DNA from: Polaribacter sp. L3A8
GTDB taxonomy: Bacteria; Bacteroidota; Bacteroidia; Flavobacteriales; Flavobacteriaceae
Direction of reading: 5' to 3'
Assembly: GCF_009796785.1 (NCBI RefSeq)
Contig: NZ_CP047026.1
Span: 3,268,501-3,332,500 of the forward strand
DNA length: 64,000 nucleotides
The notes under the pieces were generated by a model that saw only the letters and a program-made list of their open reading frames with translations, searched no databases and was not told the DNA's origin. Positions 27,702 through 34,749 of this stretch are shown in pieces. A program made the translations under genes and the position numbers. Positions within the stretch are counted from its first letter, which is position 1. Every line of letters begins with the position of its first letter.

Positions 27702-28400
27702 TTAATGTTCTGCTCCTTCTAAAACAAACTTATAACCGACTCCTTTTACGGTTTTAAAGTGATCGTCACCAATTTTTTCTCTCAGTTTTCTAATGTGTAC
27801 ATCAATAGTTCTACCACCAACAACAACTTCATTTCCCCAAACGGTATCTAAAATAACTTCTCTCTTAAAAACTTTACCTGGTTTAGAAGTTAATAAAGAG
27901 AATAATTCAAATTCTTTCCTTGGTAAAGAAATTCTTTTACCTGCTTTGTAAACTACATATTCATCTCTGTCAATAACAATATCTCCTATTTTAAAGGTTT
28001 CTTCGCTATCTTTTTCAGTTTTTAGTCTACGTAAAAGAGATTTTACCTTGCTTACTAAAACTTTTGGTTTTATCGGTTTTGTAATATAATCATCAGCACC
28101 TGCCTCAAAACCAGCTACTTGAGAGTAGTCTTCGCCTCTTGCGGTTAAGAAAGAAATAATAACATTCTCTAGCGTTTTAATTTTTCTAATTTTCTCACAA
28201 GCTTCTATTCCATCCATTTCTGGCATCATAATATCTAATAAAATTAGATGTGGAATATTTTTTTTAGCAGATTTTATGGCCTCTTGTCCATTTGTAGCTG
28301 TAAAGATTTGATATCCTTCATTTTTTAAGTTGTAACCAACAATTTCTAGAATATCTGGCTCATCATCTACCAGTAAAATTTTAAAATCACTTTTGTTCAT
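27702..28400 (-). CDS. OmpR/PhoB-type response regulator
   Basis: A 232-residue DNA-binding response regulator. The receiver domain (about 1-120) has the acidic pair in LLVDDEPDILE, the phosphoacceptor Asp in LILLDIMMPEMDG and the conserved Lys in DYITKPIKP. The winged-helix domain (about 135-230) ends in GGRTIDVHIRKLREKIGDD and TVKGVGYKFV. I chose the ATG at 28400 (MNKSDFKILL); the frame extends ten codons upstream. It forms an operon with the kinase gene after it. Confidence 0.95.
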   Translation of the reverse strand: MNKSDFKILLVDDEPDILEIVGYNLKNEGYQIFTATNGQEAIKSAKKNIPHLILLDIMMPEMDGIEACEKIRKIKTLENVIISFLTARGEDYSQVAGFEAGADDYITKPIKPKVLVSKVKSLLRRLKTEKDSEETFKIGDIVIDRDEYVVYKAGKRISLPRKEFELFSLLTSKPGKVFKREVILDTVWGNEVVVGGRTIDVHIRKLREKIGDDHFKTVKGVGYKFVLEGAEH

Positions 28401-28643
28401 ATAACTAGTTAATGTACTATTCAATATCAAAAATAGTAATAATTATATTAGCAATACGATTCCTTAACAATCATTTAATGTCATTACTGTCAGTTAACGT
28501 TAATGTAACATAAGAATAATTAATTATTTAAAATTTAGTGTTTTACTATATTCTTTAAGTTAACGATAATTTAATCTGTTTTAAATACTATTTTATTTAA
28601 TTATTTATATTTTTACATACATTATTTTTAAAATAACTACCAC

Positions 28644-29450
28644 ATGAAAAAAAATTACATTTTTACATTTATGCTTACACTTTGTTTAATAGGAGTTTCT
28701 TTTGGACAAGAAATGTTGTTAAACGGAGATTTTGAAACCTGGGATGATGACGCTACACCAACAAGTTGGACGAAAGCAGAGGCTGTAACAAAATCTACAG
28801 AGGCACATTCTGGCTCTTTTTCTGCTTTTAGAAATGGAGGTTCTGGCACAAAAGATTTATCTCAAACAATTACAGGTATTGTTCCTGGTGAGAGCTACAC
28901 AATTAGTTTTTGGTATAAAGTTACTGACGGAGATGATAAAGATGCTAGAATTTGGTGTACTTGGAAAAACGGAAGTGCAACTATTTATCATGTAGGAGAT
29001 GGAAATGATCGCTCAAGTGATCCTTTAAGAGGTCCACAAGATGGATATTTAGATAATAATGGTGGTGTTTGGACTAAATACGAAGTTACTGTTACTGCTC
29101 CTGCAGCTGTAGATGCTTTTTATTTTGAGGTAAGGTCTTATTCTAACTCATTAACTTATTTTGATGATTTATCATTTGTAAAAAATGCAACGGCTTCTTT
29201 AAAAAAGAATTCAATAGAAGGTTTTGCAACGTATCCAAACCCAATTACAGCTAAAAAAATCACAATATCTAGTAATAGTTCAGATGTTAAAGAAGTATCT
29301 ATTTTTAATGTTATTGGTAAAAGAGTGTTTTCTACTTCTTTTTCTGGTTTAAAGAAAAATTTAGATGTTTCTGCAATTAATTCTGGAATCTATATTTTAA
29401 CAGTTACAGAAACTGGTAAAACGGCTACTAAAAAATTAGTGATTAGATAA
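28644..29450 (+). CDS. T9SS-secreted protein with carbohydrate-binding-like domain
   Basis: A 268-residue secreted protein. Signal peptide 1-21 (ending VSFGQ), then a jelly-roll CBM4/9-like domain (about 22-178: LLNGDFETWDDD...PTSWTK, GESYTISFWYKV, YFDDLSFV), and a C-terminal T9SS type A sorting domain (about 192-268: YPNPITAKKITIS, VSIFNVIGKRVF, SGIYILTVTETGKTATKKLVI). The tail directs export by the gliding-linked type IX system. The N-terminal domain probably binds polysaccharide; there is no catalytic domain. It ends at a strong terminator. Confidence 0.9.
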   Translation: MKKNYIFTFMLTLCLIGVSFGQEMLLNGDFETWDDDATPTSWTKAEAVTKSTEAHSGSFSAFRNGGSGTKDLSQTITGIVPGESYTISFWYKVTDGDDKDARIWCTWKNGSATIYHVGDGNDRSSDPLRGPQDGYLDNNGGVWTKYEVTVTAPAAVDAFYFEVRSYSNSLTYFDDLSFVKNATASLKKNSIEGFATYPNPITAKKITISSNSSDVKEVSIFNVIGKRVFSTSFSGLKKNLDVSAINSGIYILTVTETGKTATKKLVIR

Positions 29451-29475
29451 TTTCTAAACACGTTTTTAATTTATA

Positions 29476-29500
29476 AAGCTCCGAATTTAATTCGGAGCTT
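29476..29500 (+). terminator. Intrinsic terminator after the T9SS cargo gene
   Basis: Inverted repeat AAGCTCCGAATT / AATTCGGAGCTT with a 12-bp stem, followed by TTTTTATTTT. It lies 25 bp past the stop. Confidence 0.88.
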
Positions 29501-29543
29501 TTTTATTTTCCTTATCTTTAAAAGAAAAAGAAAATAGATTGCT

Positions 29544-30260
29544 ATGAATTTACCTGTAAAATTAAACGATGTCCTTTTTTTAGATATTGAAACCGTACCA
29601 CAAGAAGAAAGTTGGGATAGGTTATCTAAGGAAACACAAGAATTGTATACTAAGAAAACACAGTACCAACGTAAGGATGAATATAGCGCATCAGAATTTT
29701 ACGGACGAGCAGGTATTTGGGCAGAGTTTGGTAAAATAATATGTATTTCTGTTGGTTATTTTGTGGATGTAAAAAATAAGAAACAACTCCGTTTAACTTC
29801 TTTCTTTGGTGATGACGAACATCAACTTTTAAGTGATTTTAAAGTGTTATTAGATAAACACTTTGCTAAGAAGAGTAATGTTTTGTGTGGGCATAATGGT
29901 AAAGAATTCGATTTTCCTTTTATTGCAAGAAGAATGATTGTACATCAAATAGAATTACCTAAAAAGCTAAATTTATTTGGTAAAAAACCGTGGGAAGTTC
30001 CACATTTAGATACACTAGAGTTATGGAAATTTGGAGACTATAAACATTATACTTCTTTAAAGCTTTTAACGTCTATTTTAGGAATTCCGTCTCCAAAAGA
30101 TGATATTGATGGCAGTGAGGTAGCTGATGTTTATTATAAAGAAAAAAATATACAAAGAATAGTAGACTATTGTGAAAAGGATACTATTGCTGTTGCACAA
30201 ATTTTGTTGCGTTTTAATAATCAAGAATTGATCAAAACGGAAGATATTGTGAGTGTTTAA
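29544..30260 (+). CDS. Predicted DEDDy 3'-5' exonuclease (PolB-like)
   Basis: A 238-residue nuclease of the DnaQ-like superfamily. The first acidic pair is D14/E16 in FLDIETVP; the middle motif is CGHNGKEFDFPFIARRM; the last is Tyr209 and Asp213 in DYCEKD, spaced as in the DEDDy subclass and in the PolB-exonuclease-2 group. No polymerase domain is attached. A DNA repair role is likely by family but untested. Confidence 0.88.
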   Translation: MNLPVKLNDVLFLDIETVPQEESWDRLSKETQELYTKKTQYQRKDEYSASEFYGRAGIWAEFGKIICISVGYFVDVKNKKQLRLTSFFGDDEHQLLSDFKVLLDKHFAKKSNVLCGHNGKEFDFPFIARRMIVHQIELPKKLNLFGKKPWEVPHLDTLELWKFGDYKHYTSLKLLTSILGIPSPKDDIDGSEVADVYYKEKNIQRIVDYCEKDTIAVAQILLRFNNQELIKTEDIVSV

Positions 30261-30518
30261 CTGTTTTACGGAGATTTACAGAGAAACTCAGAAGCACACA
30301 AAGAAAATAATAAGTTCTTTCCTGTAAGGTTTTCAAAAACCTTACAGGTATTTTATTTATAAGGAGTTATTTGATATAACACCTACAAGATCAAAAAAAG
30401 ACCTTGCAGGTGAATATTGTTTGTTTATTTTACGCTAATATTTTTTGAAGTTTTCTCTGTCAATCTCTTAAAAATCTGCGAACTTTGCGAAAAAAAATTG
30501 CATTTTTGCGGTAAATTA
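30261..30518. repeat. Intergenic cluster of palindromic repeats
   Basis: Two strong hairpins lie here: CCTGTAAGGTTTT / AAAACCTTACAGG (about 30320-30350) and ACCTACAAGATC... / ...GACCTTGCAGGT (about 30382-30414). Flanking GGAGATTTACAGAGA and ATCTGCGAACTTTGCG (about 30475-30490) are partly complementary to each other. The segment separates the exonuclease gene from the end of the convergent ABC-F gene. Both elements look like families of dispersed repeats known in Flavobacteriia. Confidence 0.6.
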
Positions 30519-32390
30519 CTAATCTTCTAATTTCATAGAAAGCTCTAACCAGCGCTCTTCTTTTTGTTCTAGATTAGCAATTGTTTCTTGTAATTCTTCA
30601 GATTTTTTAGCAATATCATCAGGTGCAATTTCTACATTTAAAAATTCTGCCTCTATAGTTGCTTTTCTTCTTTGAAGTCTTTCAATATCTCCTTCTAAAG
30701 CACCAAACTCTCTTTTTTCATCAAAAGTTAAGGTGTTTTTATTTGATTTTTTTACCTCTTTTTTCTCTTCCTTTTTTCCTATAGGTTTTGCAACAACTTC
30801 TGTTAAAGCAGAACCATCATCGTAAGCTCTAAAATCTGAATAATTTCCTGGAAAATTCTCTACAACACCTTCGCCTCTAAAAACAAATAATGCGTCTACA
30901 ATTTTATCCATAAAATACCTATCGTGAGAAACAACCAATAAGTTTCCCGGAAAATCTAATAAGAAACTTTCTAATACATTTAATGTTACAACATCTAAAT
31001 CGTTTGTTGGCTCATCTAAAATTAAAAAGTTAGGATTCTGAATTAAAACAGCACATAAATACAAACGTTTTTGTTCTCCTCCAGATAATCTTTCTACAAA
31101 ATCATACTGTTTCTTTTTATCGAATAAAAAACGCTCTAATAACTGAGATGCAGAAATTTTTCTTCCTTTAGTTAAAGGGATAAATTCTCCAAATTCTTTA
31201 ACAACATCAATTACTTTCTGTCCTTCTTTTATATCAATTCCGGCTTGTGTGTAGTAACCGTATTTTACCGTTTCTCCTAAAATAACTTTACCAGAATCTA
31301 ACTCTGCTGTTTCTGTAATAATATTTAAGAAAGAAGATTTACCTGTTCCGTTTTTACCAATAATACCAATACGTTCTCCTCGTTTAAAAACGTAATCGAA
31401 ATTGTCTAATATTTTTTTCTCACCAAAAGATTTAGATACTTTATGAAGTTCAAGAATTTTACTTCCTAAACGTTCCATATTTATTTCTAATTGAACCTGA
31501 TGATCTTGTCTACGTTGATGTGCTTTTTCTTTAATTTGATAAAAATCATCTGTTCTAGATTTAGACTTGGTAGTTCTTGCCTTTGGCTGCTTACGCATCC
31601 ATTCTAATTCTTTTTTAAACAGACTTTTAGCTTTCCCCAAATTGGTTGCTTCTAAAGCTAAACGTTCTTCTTTATTTTGTAAATAGTAAGAGTAATTCCC
31701 TTTGTATTTATATATTTTACCTTCATCTAACTCTAAGATTTCGTTACAAACACGTTCTAAGAAATAACGATCATGGGTAACCATAAATAAGGTAATCTTT
31801 TCTTTTGCAAAGAAAGCCTCTAACCATTCTATCATTTCTAAATCTAAATGATTTGTAGGTTCATCTAAAATTAATAAATCTGGTTTGTTAATTAAAACAA
31901 TGGCTAAAGACAGCCGTTTTCTTTGTCCACCAGAAAGTGCACCAACTTTTAAAGTTAGGTCGTCTAGTTTTAATTTTGATAAAATTTGTCTGTATTGCGT
32001 TTCAAAATCCCATGCATTGTATTGTTCCATTTGCTCAAAAGCTGTTTGGTACGCATCGGTATCATCTAAATTTAATAAAGCTTTTTCATATTGATTAACA
32101 ATAGAAAGAATTTTATTATCGGTTGCAAAAATGGTTTCTTCTATCGTTAAATCAGGATTAATGTCATCCTTTTGGGCTAAGTAAGCAATAGAAATACCTT
32201 TTCTGCTTACTACTTGTCCGGAGTCTGGTACATCTAAACCAGCTATAATGTTTAAGATAGATGTTTTACCACTACCATTTTTAGCTACAAAGGCAACTTT
32301 TTGGTCTTTACTAATTCCAAAAGAGATGTCTTCAAATAATACGCGTTCTCCATAAGATTTAGAGATATTTTCAACAGATAAATAATTCAC
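30519..32390 (-). CDS. ABC-F family ATPase (Uup-like)
   Basis: Soluble twin-ATPase protein without membrane segments, 623 residues from the GTG chosen here. First domain: Walker A AKNGSGKTS, signature LSGGQRKRL, Walker B LLILDEPTNHLD. An arm linker rich in basic residues follows. Second domain: GKNGTGKSS, LSGGEQKRL, FLILDEPTNDLD. The last 65 residues form a coiled coil (EGDIERLQRRKATIEAEFL, LEQKEERWLEL) as in Uup. The GTG at 32390 gives the normal start MNYLSVENISKSYG; the longer frame to 32456 would run through a terminator hairpin and is rejected. ABC-F proteins act on the ribosome; Uup also affects transposon excision. Confidence 0.93.
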   Translation of the reverse strand: MNYLSVENISKSYGERVLFEDISFGISKDQKVAFVAKNGSGKTSILNIIAGLDVPDSGQVVSRKGISIAYLAQKDDINPDLTIEETIFATDNKILSIVNQYEKALLNLDDTDAYQTAFEQMEQYNAWDFETQYRQILSKLKLDDLTLKVGALSGGQRKRLSLAIVLINKPDLLILDEPTNHLDLEMIEWLEAFFAKEKITLFMVTHDRYFLERVCNEILELDEGKIYKYKGNYSYYLQNKEERLALEATNLGKAKSLFKKELEWMRKQPKARTTKSKSRTDDFYQIKEKAHQRRQDHQVQLEINMERLGSKILELHKVSKSFGEKKILDNFDYVFKRGERIGIIGKNGTGKSSFLNIITETAELDSGKVILGETVKYGYYTQAGIDIKEGQKVIDVVKEFGEFIPLTKGRKISASQLLERFLFDKKKQYDFVERLSGGEQKRLYLCAVLIQNPNFLILDEPTNDLDVVTLNVLESFLLDFPGNLLVVSHDRYFMDKIVDALFVFRGEGVVENFPGNYSDFRAYDDGSALTEVVAKPIGKKEEKKEVKKSNKNTLTFDEKREFGALEGDIERLQRRKATIEAEFLNVEIAPDDIAKKSEELQETIANLEQKEERWLELSMKLED

Positions 32391-32420
32391 AGAGATAAAT
32401 TTGTTTTTTGCAAAGAAACA

Positions 32421-32448
32421 AAAAACCCAAGCGTTAACTTGGGTTTTT
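32421..32448 (-). terminator. Hairpin terminator upstream of the ABC-F gene
   Basis: Arms AAAAACCCAAG and CTTGGGTTTTT, 11 bp stem with a 6-base loop, followed on the minus strand by T residues. It would end the short transcript from the promoter at 32514-32544, just before the ABC-F start. Confidence 0.75.
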
Positions 32449-32513
32449 GATATCATTTAATTTTTTTGGGGGAATTTTTGGGGGAAATAAATTAAATGTT
32501 TACTAATATGAAG

Positions 32514-32544
32514 TAAATATATGGTAAAAAATAGTACTTGTCAA
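32514..32544 (-). promoter_or_regulatory. Minus-strand promoter A
   Basis: TTGACA at 32544-32539 and TATATTTA at 32521-32514, with 20 bp between TTG and the -7 box. The three operator boxes lie directly upstream. The predicted transcript is short (about 90 nt) and ends at the hairpin 32448-32421. It contains two copies of TTCCCCC separated by AAAAA. Confidence 0.6.
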
Positions 32545-32608
32545 TCACTGAAAACAGTGAAATTTTCTTCTCCCTGAAATTGGTGAGAAGACTCCCTGAA
32601 AATGGTGA
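32545..32608 (-). promoter_or_regulatory. Triple operator-like cluster A
   Basis: Three 16-bp boxes at 32545-32560 (TCACTGAAAACAGTGA, a palindrome with arms TCACTG/CAGTGA), 32571-32586 (TCCCTGAAATTGGTGA) and 32593-32608 (TCCCTGAAAATGGTGA). Gaps are 10 and 6 bp, identical in all three clusters. The perfect palindrome abuts the TTGACA of promoter A. Confidence 0.7.
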
Positions 32609-32616
32609 TACAAAGA

Positions 32617-32648
32617 AAAAAACCCTCAAGATATACTTAAGGGTTTTA
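32617..32648 (-). terminator. Hairpin terminator in repeat unit A
   Basis: AAACCCTCAAG pairs with CTTAAGGGTTT (one mismatch), followed on the minus strand by a run of seven T. It lies 29 bp past the stop of the decayed sorting-tail reading frame. Confidence 0.8.
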
Positions 32649-32676
32649 GTAGTGTTGGTTAGTTGATTTTTACTGT

Positions 32677-32799
32677 TTAGTTAATTTTGTTGGTAAACGT
32701 TTTTTCTTTATCTCTTACTGTTGTTAAATAAATCTCTTTTTTCAAAGTATTTATATCTACAGTGTTATTTTTAAAGATATTACTTAAGCCAATAAACTC
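32677..32799 (-). pseudogene. Decayed T9SS sorting-domain tail, copy 1
   Basis: On the minus strand the frame reads EFIGLSNIFKNNTVDINT then LKKEIYLTTVRDKEKTF and ends in a stop at 32677. The pattern VDINTLKK-x-IYL-x-x-V-x-DKE is that of the last strands of type A T9SS C-terminal domains. There is no start codon between promoter B and this frame, and an in-frame stop lies upstream, so it is a remnant of the 3' end of a secreted-protein gene. Confidence 0.65.
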
Positions 32800-32815
32800 T
32801 TAAACAATAATGATG

Positions 32816-32846
32816 TAAATATATAATGAAAAAAGGTGCTTGTCAA
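32816..32846 (-). promoter_or_regulatory. Minus-strand promoter B
   Basis: TTGACA at 32846-32841 and TATATTTA at 32823-32816, spacing 20 bp between TTG and the -7 box. The predicted transcript runs from about 32808 through sorting-tail copy 1 to the hairpin in unit A (about 200 nt). Confidence 0.6.
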
Positions 32847-32910
32847 TCACTGAAAACAGTGAAATCTTCTTCTCCCTGAAAATGGTGAGAAGACTCCCTG
32901 AAAATGGTGA
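32847..32910 (-). promoter_or_regulatory. Triple operator-like cluster B
   Basis: Boxes at 32847-32862 (TCACTGAAAACAGTGA), 32873-32888 and 32895-32910 (both TCCCTGAAAATGGTGA), with gaps of 10 and 6 bp. The palindrome abuts the TTGACA of promoter B. Confidence 0.7.
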
Positions 32911-32918
32911 TACAAAAA

Positions 32919-32944
32919 AAACCCTTAAGTTTTACTTAAGGGTC
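32919..32944 (-). terminator. Hairpin terminator in repeat unit B
   Basis: ACCCTTAAG pairs with CTTAAGGGT around TTTTA, followed on the minus strand by eight T residues. Confidence 0.82.
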
Positions 32945-32978
32945 TTAGTAGTTAGGTTAGTTGATTTTTACTGTTTAG

Positions 32979-33098
32979 TTAATTTTTTTGGTAAAAGTTG
33001 TCTTTATTTGTTACTGTAGTCAAATAAAATTCTTTTTTCAAAGTATTTAGATCTACAGTATTATTTTTAAAGGTATCTAACGTTATTACTTAATCCAA
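32979..33098 (-). pseudogene. Decayed T9SS sorting-domain tail, copy 2
   Basis: The minus-strand frame reads FKNNTVDLNTLKKEFYLTTV and then TNKDNFYQKN before the stop at 32979. It is homologous to copy 1 but differs by indels, ending in another frame. The upstream part (EFIGLSNNV) is in a different frame, so it cannot be an intact gene. Confidence 0.6.
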
Positions 33099-33121
33099 TA
33101 AATTCTAATACAATAATGATG

Positions 33122-33152
33122 TAAATATATAATGAAAAAAGGTGCTTGTCAA
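33122..33152 (-). promoter_or_regulatory. Minus-strand promoter C
   Basis: TTGACA at 33152-33147 and TATATTTA at 33129-33122 with 20 bp between TTG and the -7 box. It would transcribe sorting-tail copy 2 and stop at the hairpin in unit B. Confidence 0.6.
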
Positions 33153-33216
33153 TCACTGAAAACAGTGAAATTTTTATCTCCCTGAAAACAGTGAGGATAC
33201 TCCCTAAAAATGGTGA
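33153..33216 (-). promoter_or_regulatory. Triple operator-like cluster C
   Basis: Boxes at 33153-33168 (TCACTGAAAACAGTGA), 33179-33194 (TCCCTGAAAACAGTGA) and 33201-33216 (TCCCTAAAAATGGTGA), again with gaps of 10 and 6 bp. Sequence has drifted in the outer boxes while spacing has not. Confidence 0.7.
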
Positions 33217-33251
33217 TACAAATCAAAAAATCACTAACTATAGCTGAAATC

Positions 33252-33347
33252 TTAATTTTTTTGGTTGTAGATAATTAATTGTTTAATTATTTTTTGAATA
33301 AAAAGTTCTTCTTTATCTTTTGGTTTTATTAAATAGTTCCCTTTATT
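33252..33347 (-). pseudogene. Decayed T9SS sorting-domain tail, copy 3
   Basis: The minus-strand frame KGNYLIKPKDKEELFIQKII reads like a normal sorting-domain end (KGxYLIKxKDKEGxFxxKII). The frame is stopped just upstream, with similar sequence continuing in another frame, so the gene is broken. Confidence 0.6.
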
Positions 33348-33677
33348 TTAAACACTAATGTTTATAGAATTAATAAATTAGTGATGTTATTATATCTAGA
33401 TTAGGATTCGTGTTTTTCTATTTAAACCTTAATTTTAGGTTTTAATATTCGGTATCTTTTTTAAGAGCAGGTAATTTTAGGTTTCTCTAAGAGTGTGGGC
33501 TTTTTGTAAAGATTTATTAGAGGGGATAATAAGTTTTTACTTTTTTAGTAACTTCTTGTTAAAATTTATATTAACGAGAAACAGGTTATTTATACGGGCA
33601 TATAATTTTTAAATATTATAGAAACTAAAATTAGAAATGGTTAATAAAATGGTGTGTCTTTGTTAAATTCAAATTTC
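33348..33677. other. Gap between repeat array and nucleotidyltransferase promoter
   Basis: About 330 bp of AT-rich DNA with frequent stops in all frames. It probably contains more of the decayed secreted-protein gene upstream of copy 3, but I could not recognise any part. I found no further operator box or tRNA. Confidence 0.5.
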
Positions 33678-33705
33678 TTGAATTTCTTAATTAGTGCTAT
33701 ATTGC
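33678..33705 (+). promoter_or_regulatory. Promoter of the nucleotidyltransferase operon
   Basis: TTG at 33678-33680 and TATATTGC at 33698-33705, with 17 bp between. It lies 28 bp before the ATG at 33733 and matches the Bacteroidota promoter pattern with one mismatch. Confidence 0.5.
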
Positions 33706-33732
33706 GTCCATATTTATTGATAAAAGAAAAAC

Positions 33733-34749
33733 ATGAAAATAATAGTACCAATGGCCGGAATGGGGTCTCGTTTAAGACCACATACATTAACAATTCCAAA
33801 ACCTTTAACTGTAATTGCAGGAAAACCAATTGTACAACGTTTGGTAGAAGATATTGCTTCTGTAATAGACGAAGAAATTGAAGAAATTGCATTTGTTATA
33901 GGAACAACAGCCAAAGGATTTCCTACCGATACAGAAGCTCAATTATTAAAGATTGCGGCAGAATTAGGTGCTAAAGGATCTGTTTATGTGCAAGAAGAAG
34001 CTTTAGGAACAGCACATGCAATTTATATGGCCAAAGAATCTTTAAGCGGGCCTTGTGTTGTTGCGTATGCAGATACTTTATTTAAAGCAGATTTTAAATT
34101 AGATGCGAATGCAGATGGCGCAATTTGGGTAAGTAAAGTAGAAAACCCTAGTGCCTTTGGCGTTGTAAAATTACAAGATGGTTTTATCACCGATTTTATA
34201 GAGAAACCAAAAGATTTTGTTTCTGATTTAGCAATTATCGGAATTTATTATTTTAAAAGTGGAGATAAATTATTAGAAGAAATTCAATATTTAATCGATA
34301 ATGATTTAAAGGAGAATAATGAATATCAATTAACCAATGTTTTAGAGTCTTTAAAACAACAGGGAGCTAAATTTATTCCAGGAACGGTAAATGCTTGGAT
34401 GGATTGTGGTAAAAAAGACCCAACAGTAGATACTAATAAACAAGTTTTAGGTTTTGAGCATGAAGCTGGAAATGACTTAGTAGCTAAAGATGTTGTTTTA
34501 GAAAATTCAGAAATTATTCAGCCTTGTTTTATTGGTGAAAATGTGGTGCTTAAAAACACAAAAATAGGGCCTTATGTTTCTATTGGAGCAAATAGTGTGG
34601 TAGAAAATTCTACAATTGTAAATTCTCTTATACAATCTAATGTTGCTATTTCTAACGCAAATTTAAACAATGCAATGATTGGTAATCACGCAAAATATAA
34701 CGGTAAATATACTTCTGTAAGTATTGGAGATTATACCGAATTAACATAA
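33733..34749 (+). CDS. Sugar-phosphate nucleotidyltransferase
   Basis: A 338-residue enzyme activating a sugar-1-phosphate with a nucleoside triphosphate. The N-terminal Rossmann domain begins MKIIVPMAGMGSRLRPHT and TIPKPL, the nucleotidyltransferase signature; EEALGTAHAIYMAKE and VAYADTLF (metal-binding Asp) follow. From about residue 255 there is a left-handed beta-helix (VLENSEIIQPCFIGENVVL, IGPYVSIGANSVVENS). The architecture resembles GlmU/mannose-1-phosphate guanylyltransferases, but it is too short for bifunctional GlmU. It heads an operon of four genes ending at 37738. Confidence 0.9.
   Translation: MKIIVPMAGMGSRLRPHTLTIPKPLTVIAGKPIVQRLVEDIASVIDEEIEEIAFVIGTTAKGFPTDTEAQLLKIAAELGAKGSVYVQEEALGTAHAIYMAKESLSGPCVVAYADTLFKADFKLDANADGAIWVSKVENPSAFGVVKLQDGFITDFIEKPKDFVSDLAIIGIYYFKSGDKLLEEIQYLIDNDLKENNEYQLTNVLESLKQQGAKFIPGTVNAWMDCGKKDPTVDTNKQVLGFEHEAGNDLVAKDVVLENSEIIQPCFIGENVVLKNTKIGPYVSIGANSVVENSTIVNSLIQSNVAISNANLNNAMIGNHAKYNGKYTSVSIGDYTELT

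Larger units (their letters stand above)
32513..32814. repeat. Tandem repeat unit A (about 302 bp)
   Basis: First of three tandem units. In plus-strand order: promoter (TAAATATA...TGTCAA), three operator-like boxes, a terminator hairpin, then a decayed T9SS sorting-tail sequence. It is closely similar along its length to unit B (32815-33120). All functional elements read on the minus strand. Confidence 0.88.
32815..33120. repeat. Tandem repeat unit B (about 306 bp)
   Basis: Second unit, the best match to unit A, with small indels in the coding remnant. It has the same order of promoter, three boxes, hairpin and sorting-tail remnant. Confidence 0.88.
33121..33370. repeat. Tandem repeat unit C (diverged)
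   Basis: The left 100 bp closely matches units A and B. After the operator cluster the match weakens, and the hairpin is lost, but a sorting-tail-like frame is still visible. Confidence 0.75.

Noticed and set aside
32391-32456. N-terminal extension of the ABC-F protein
   Set aside because: The extra 22 residues run through a terminator hairpin and do not match the family, which starts at the GTG 32390.
32461-32487. Phage attachment site at the double GGGGGAA sequence next to a hairpin
   Set aside because: It looks like an integration scar, but there is no integrase, tRNA or second copy of the sequence in the window.
32513-33260. CRISPR array
   Set aside because: Units are about 300 bp, contain coding remnants, promoters and terminators, and there are no short equal spacers or cas genes.
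33654-33914. Short ORFs on both strands over the nucleotidyltransferase start
   Set aside because: They overlap a well-supported gene in other frames and show no own features.
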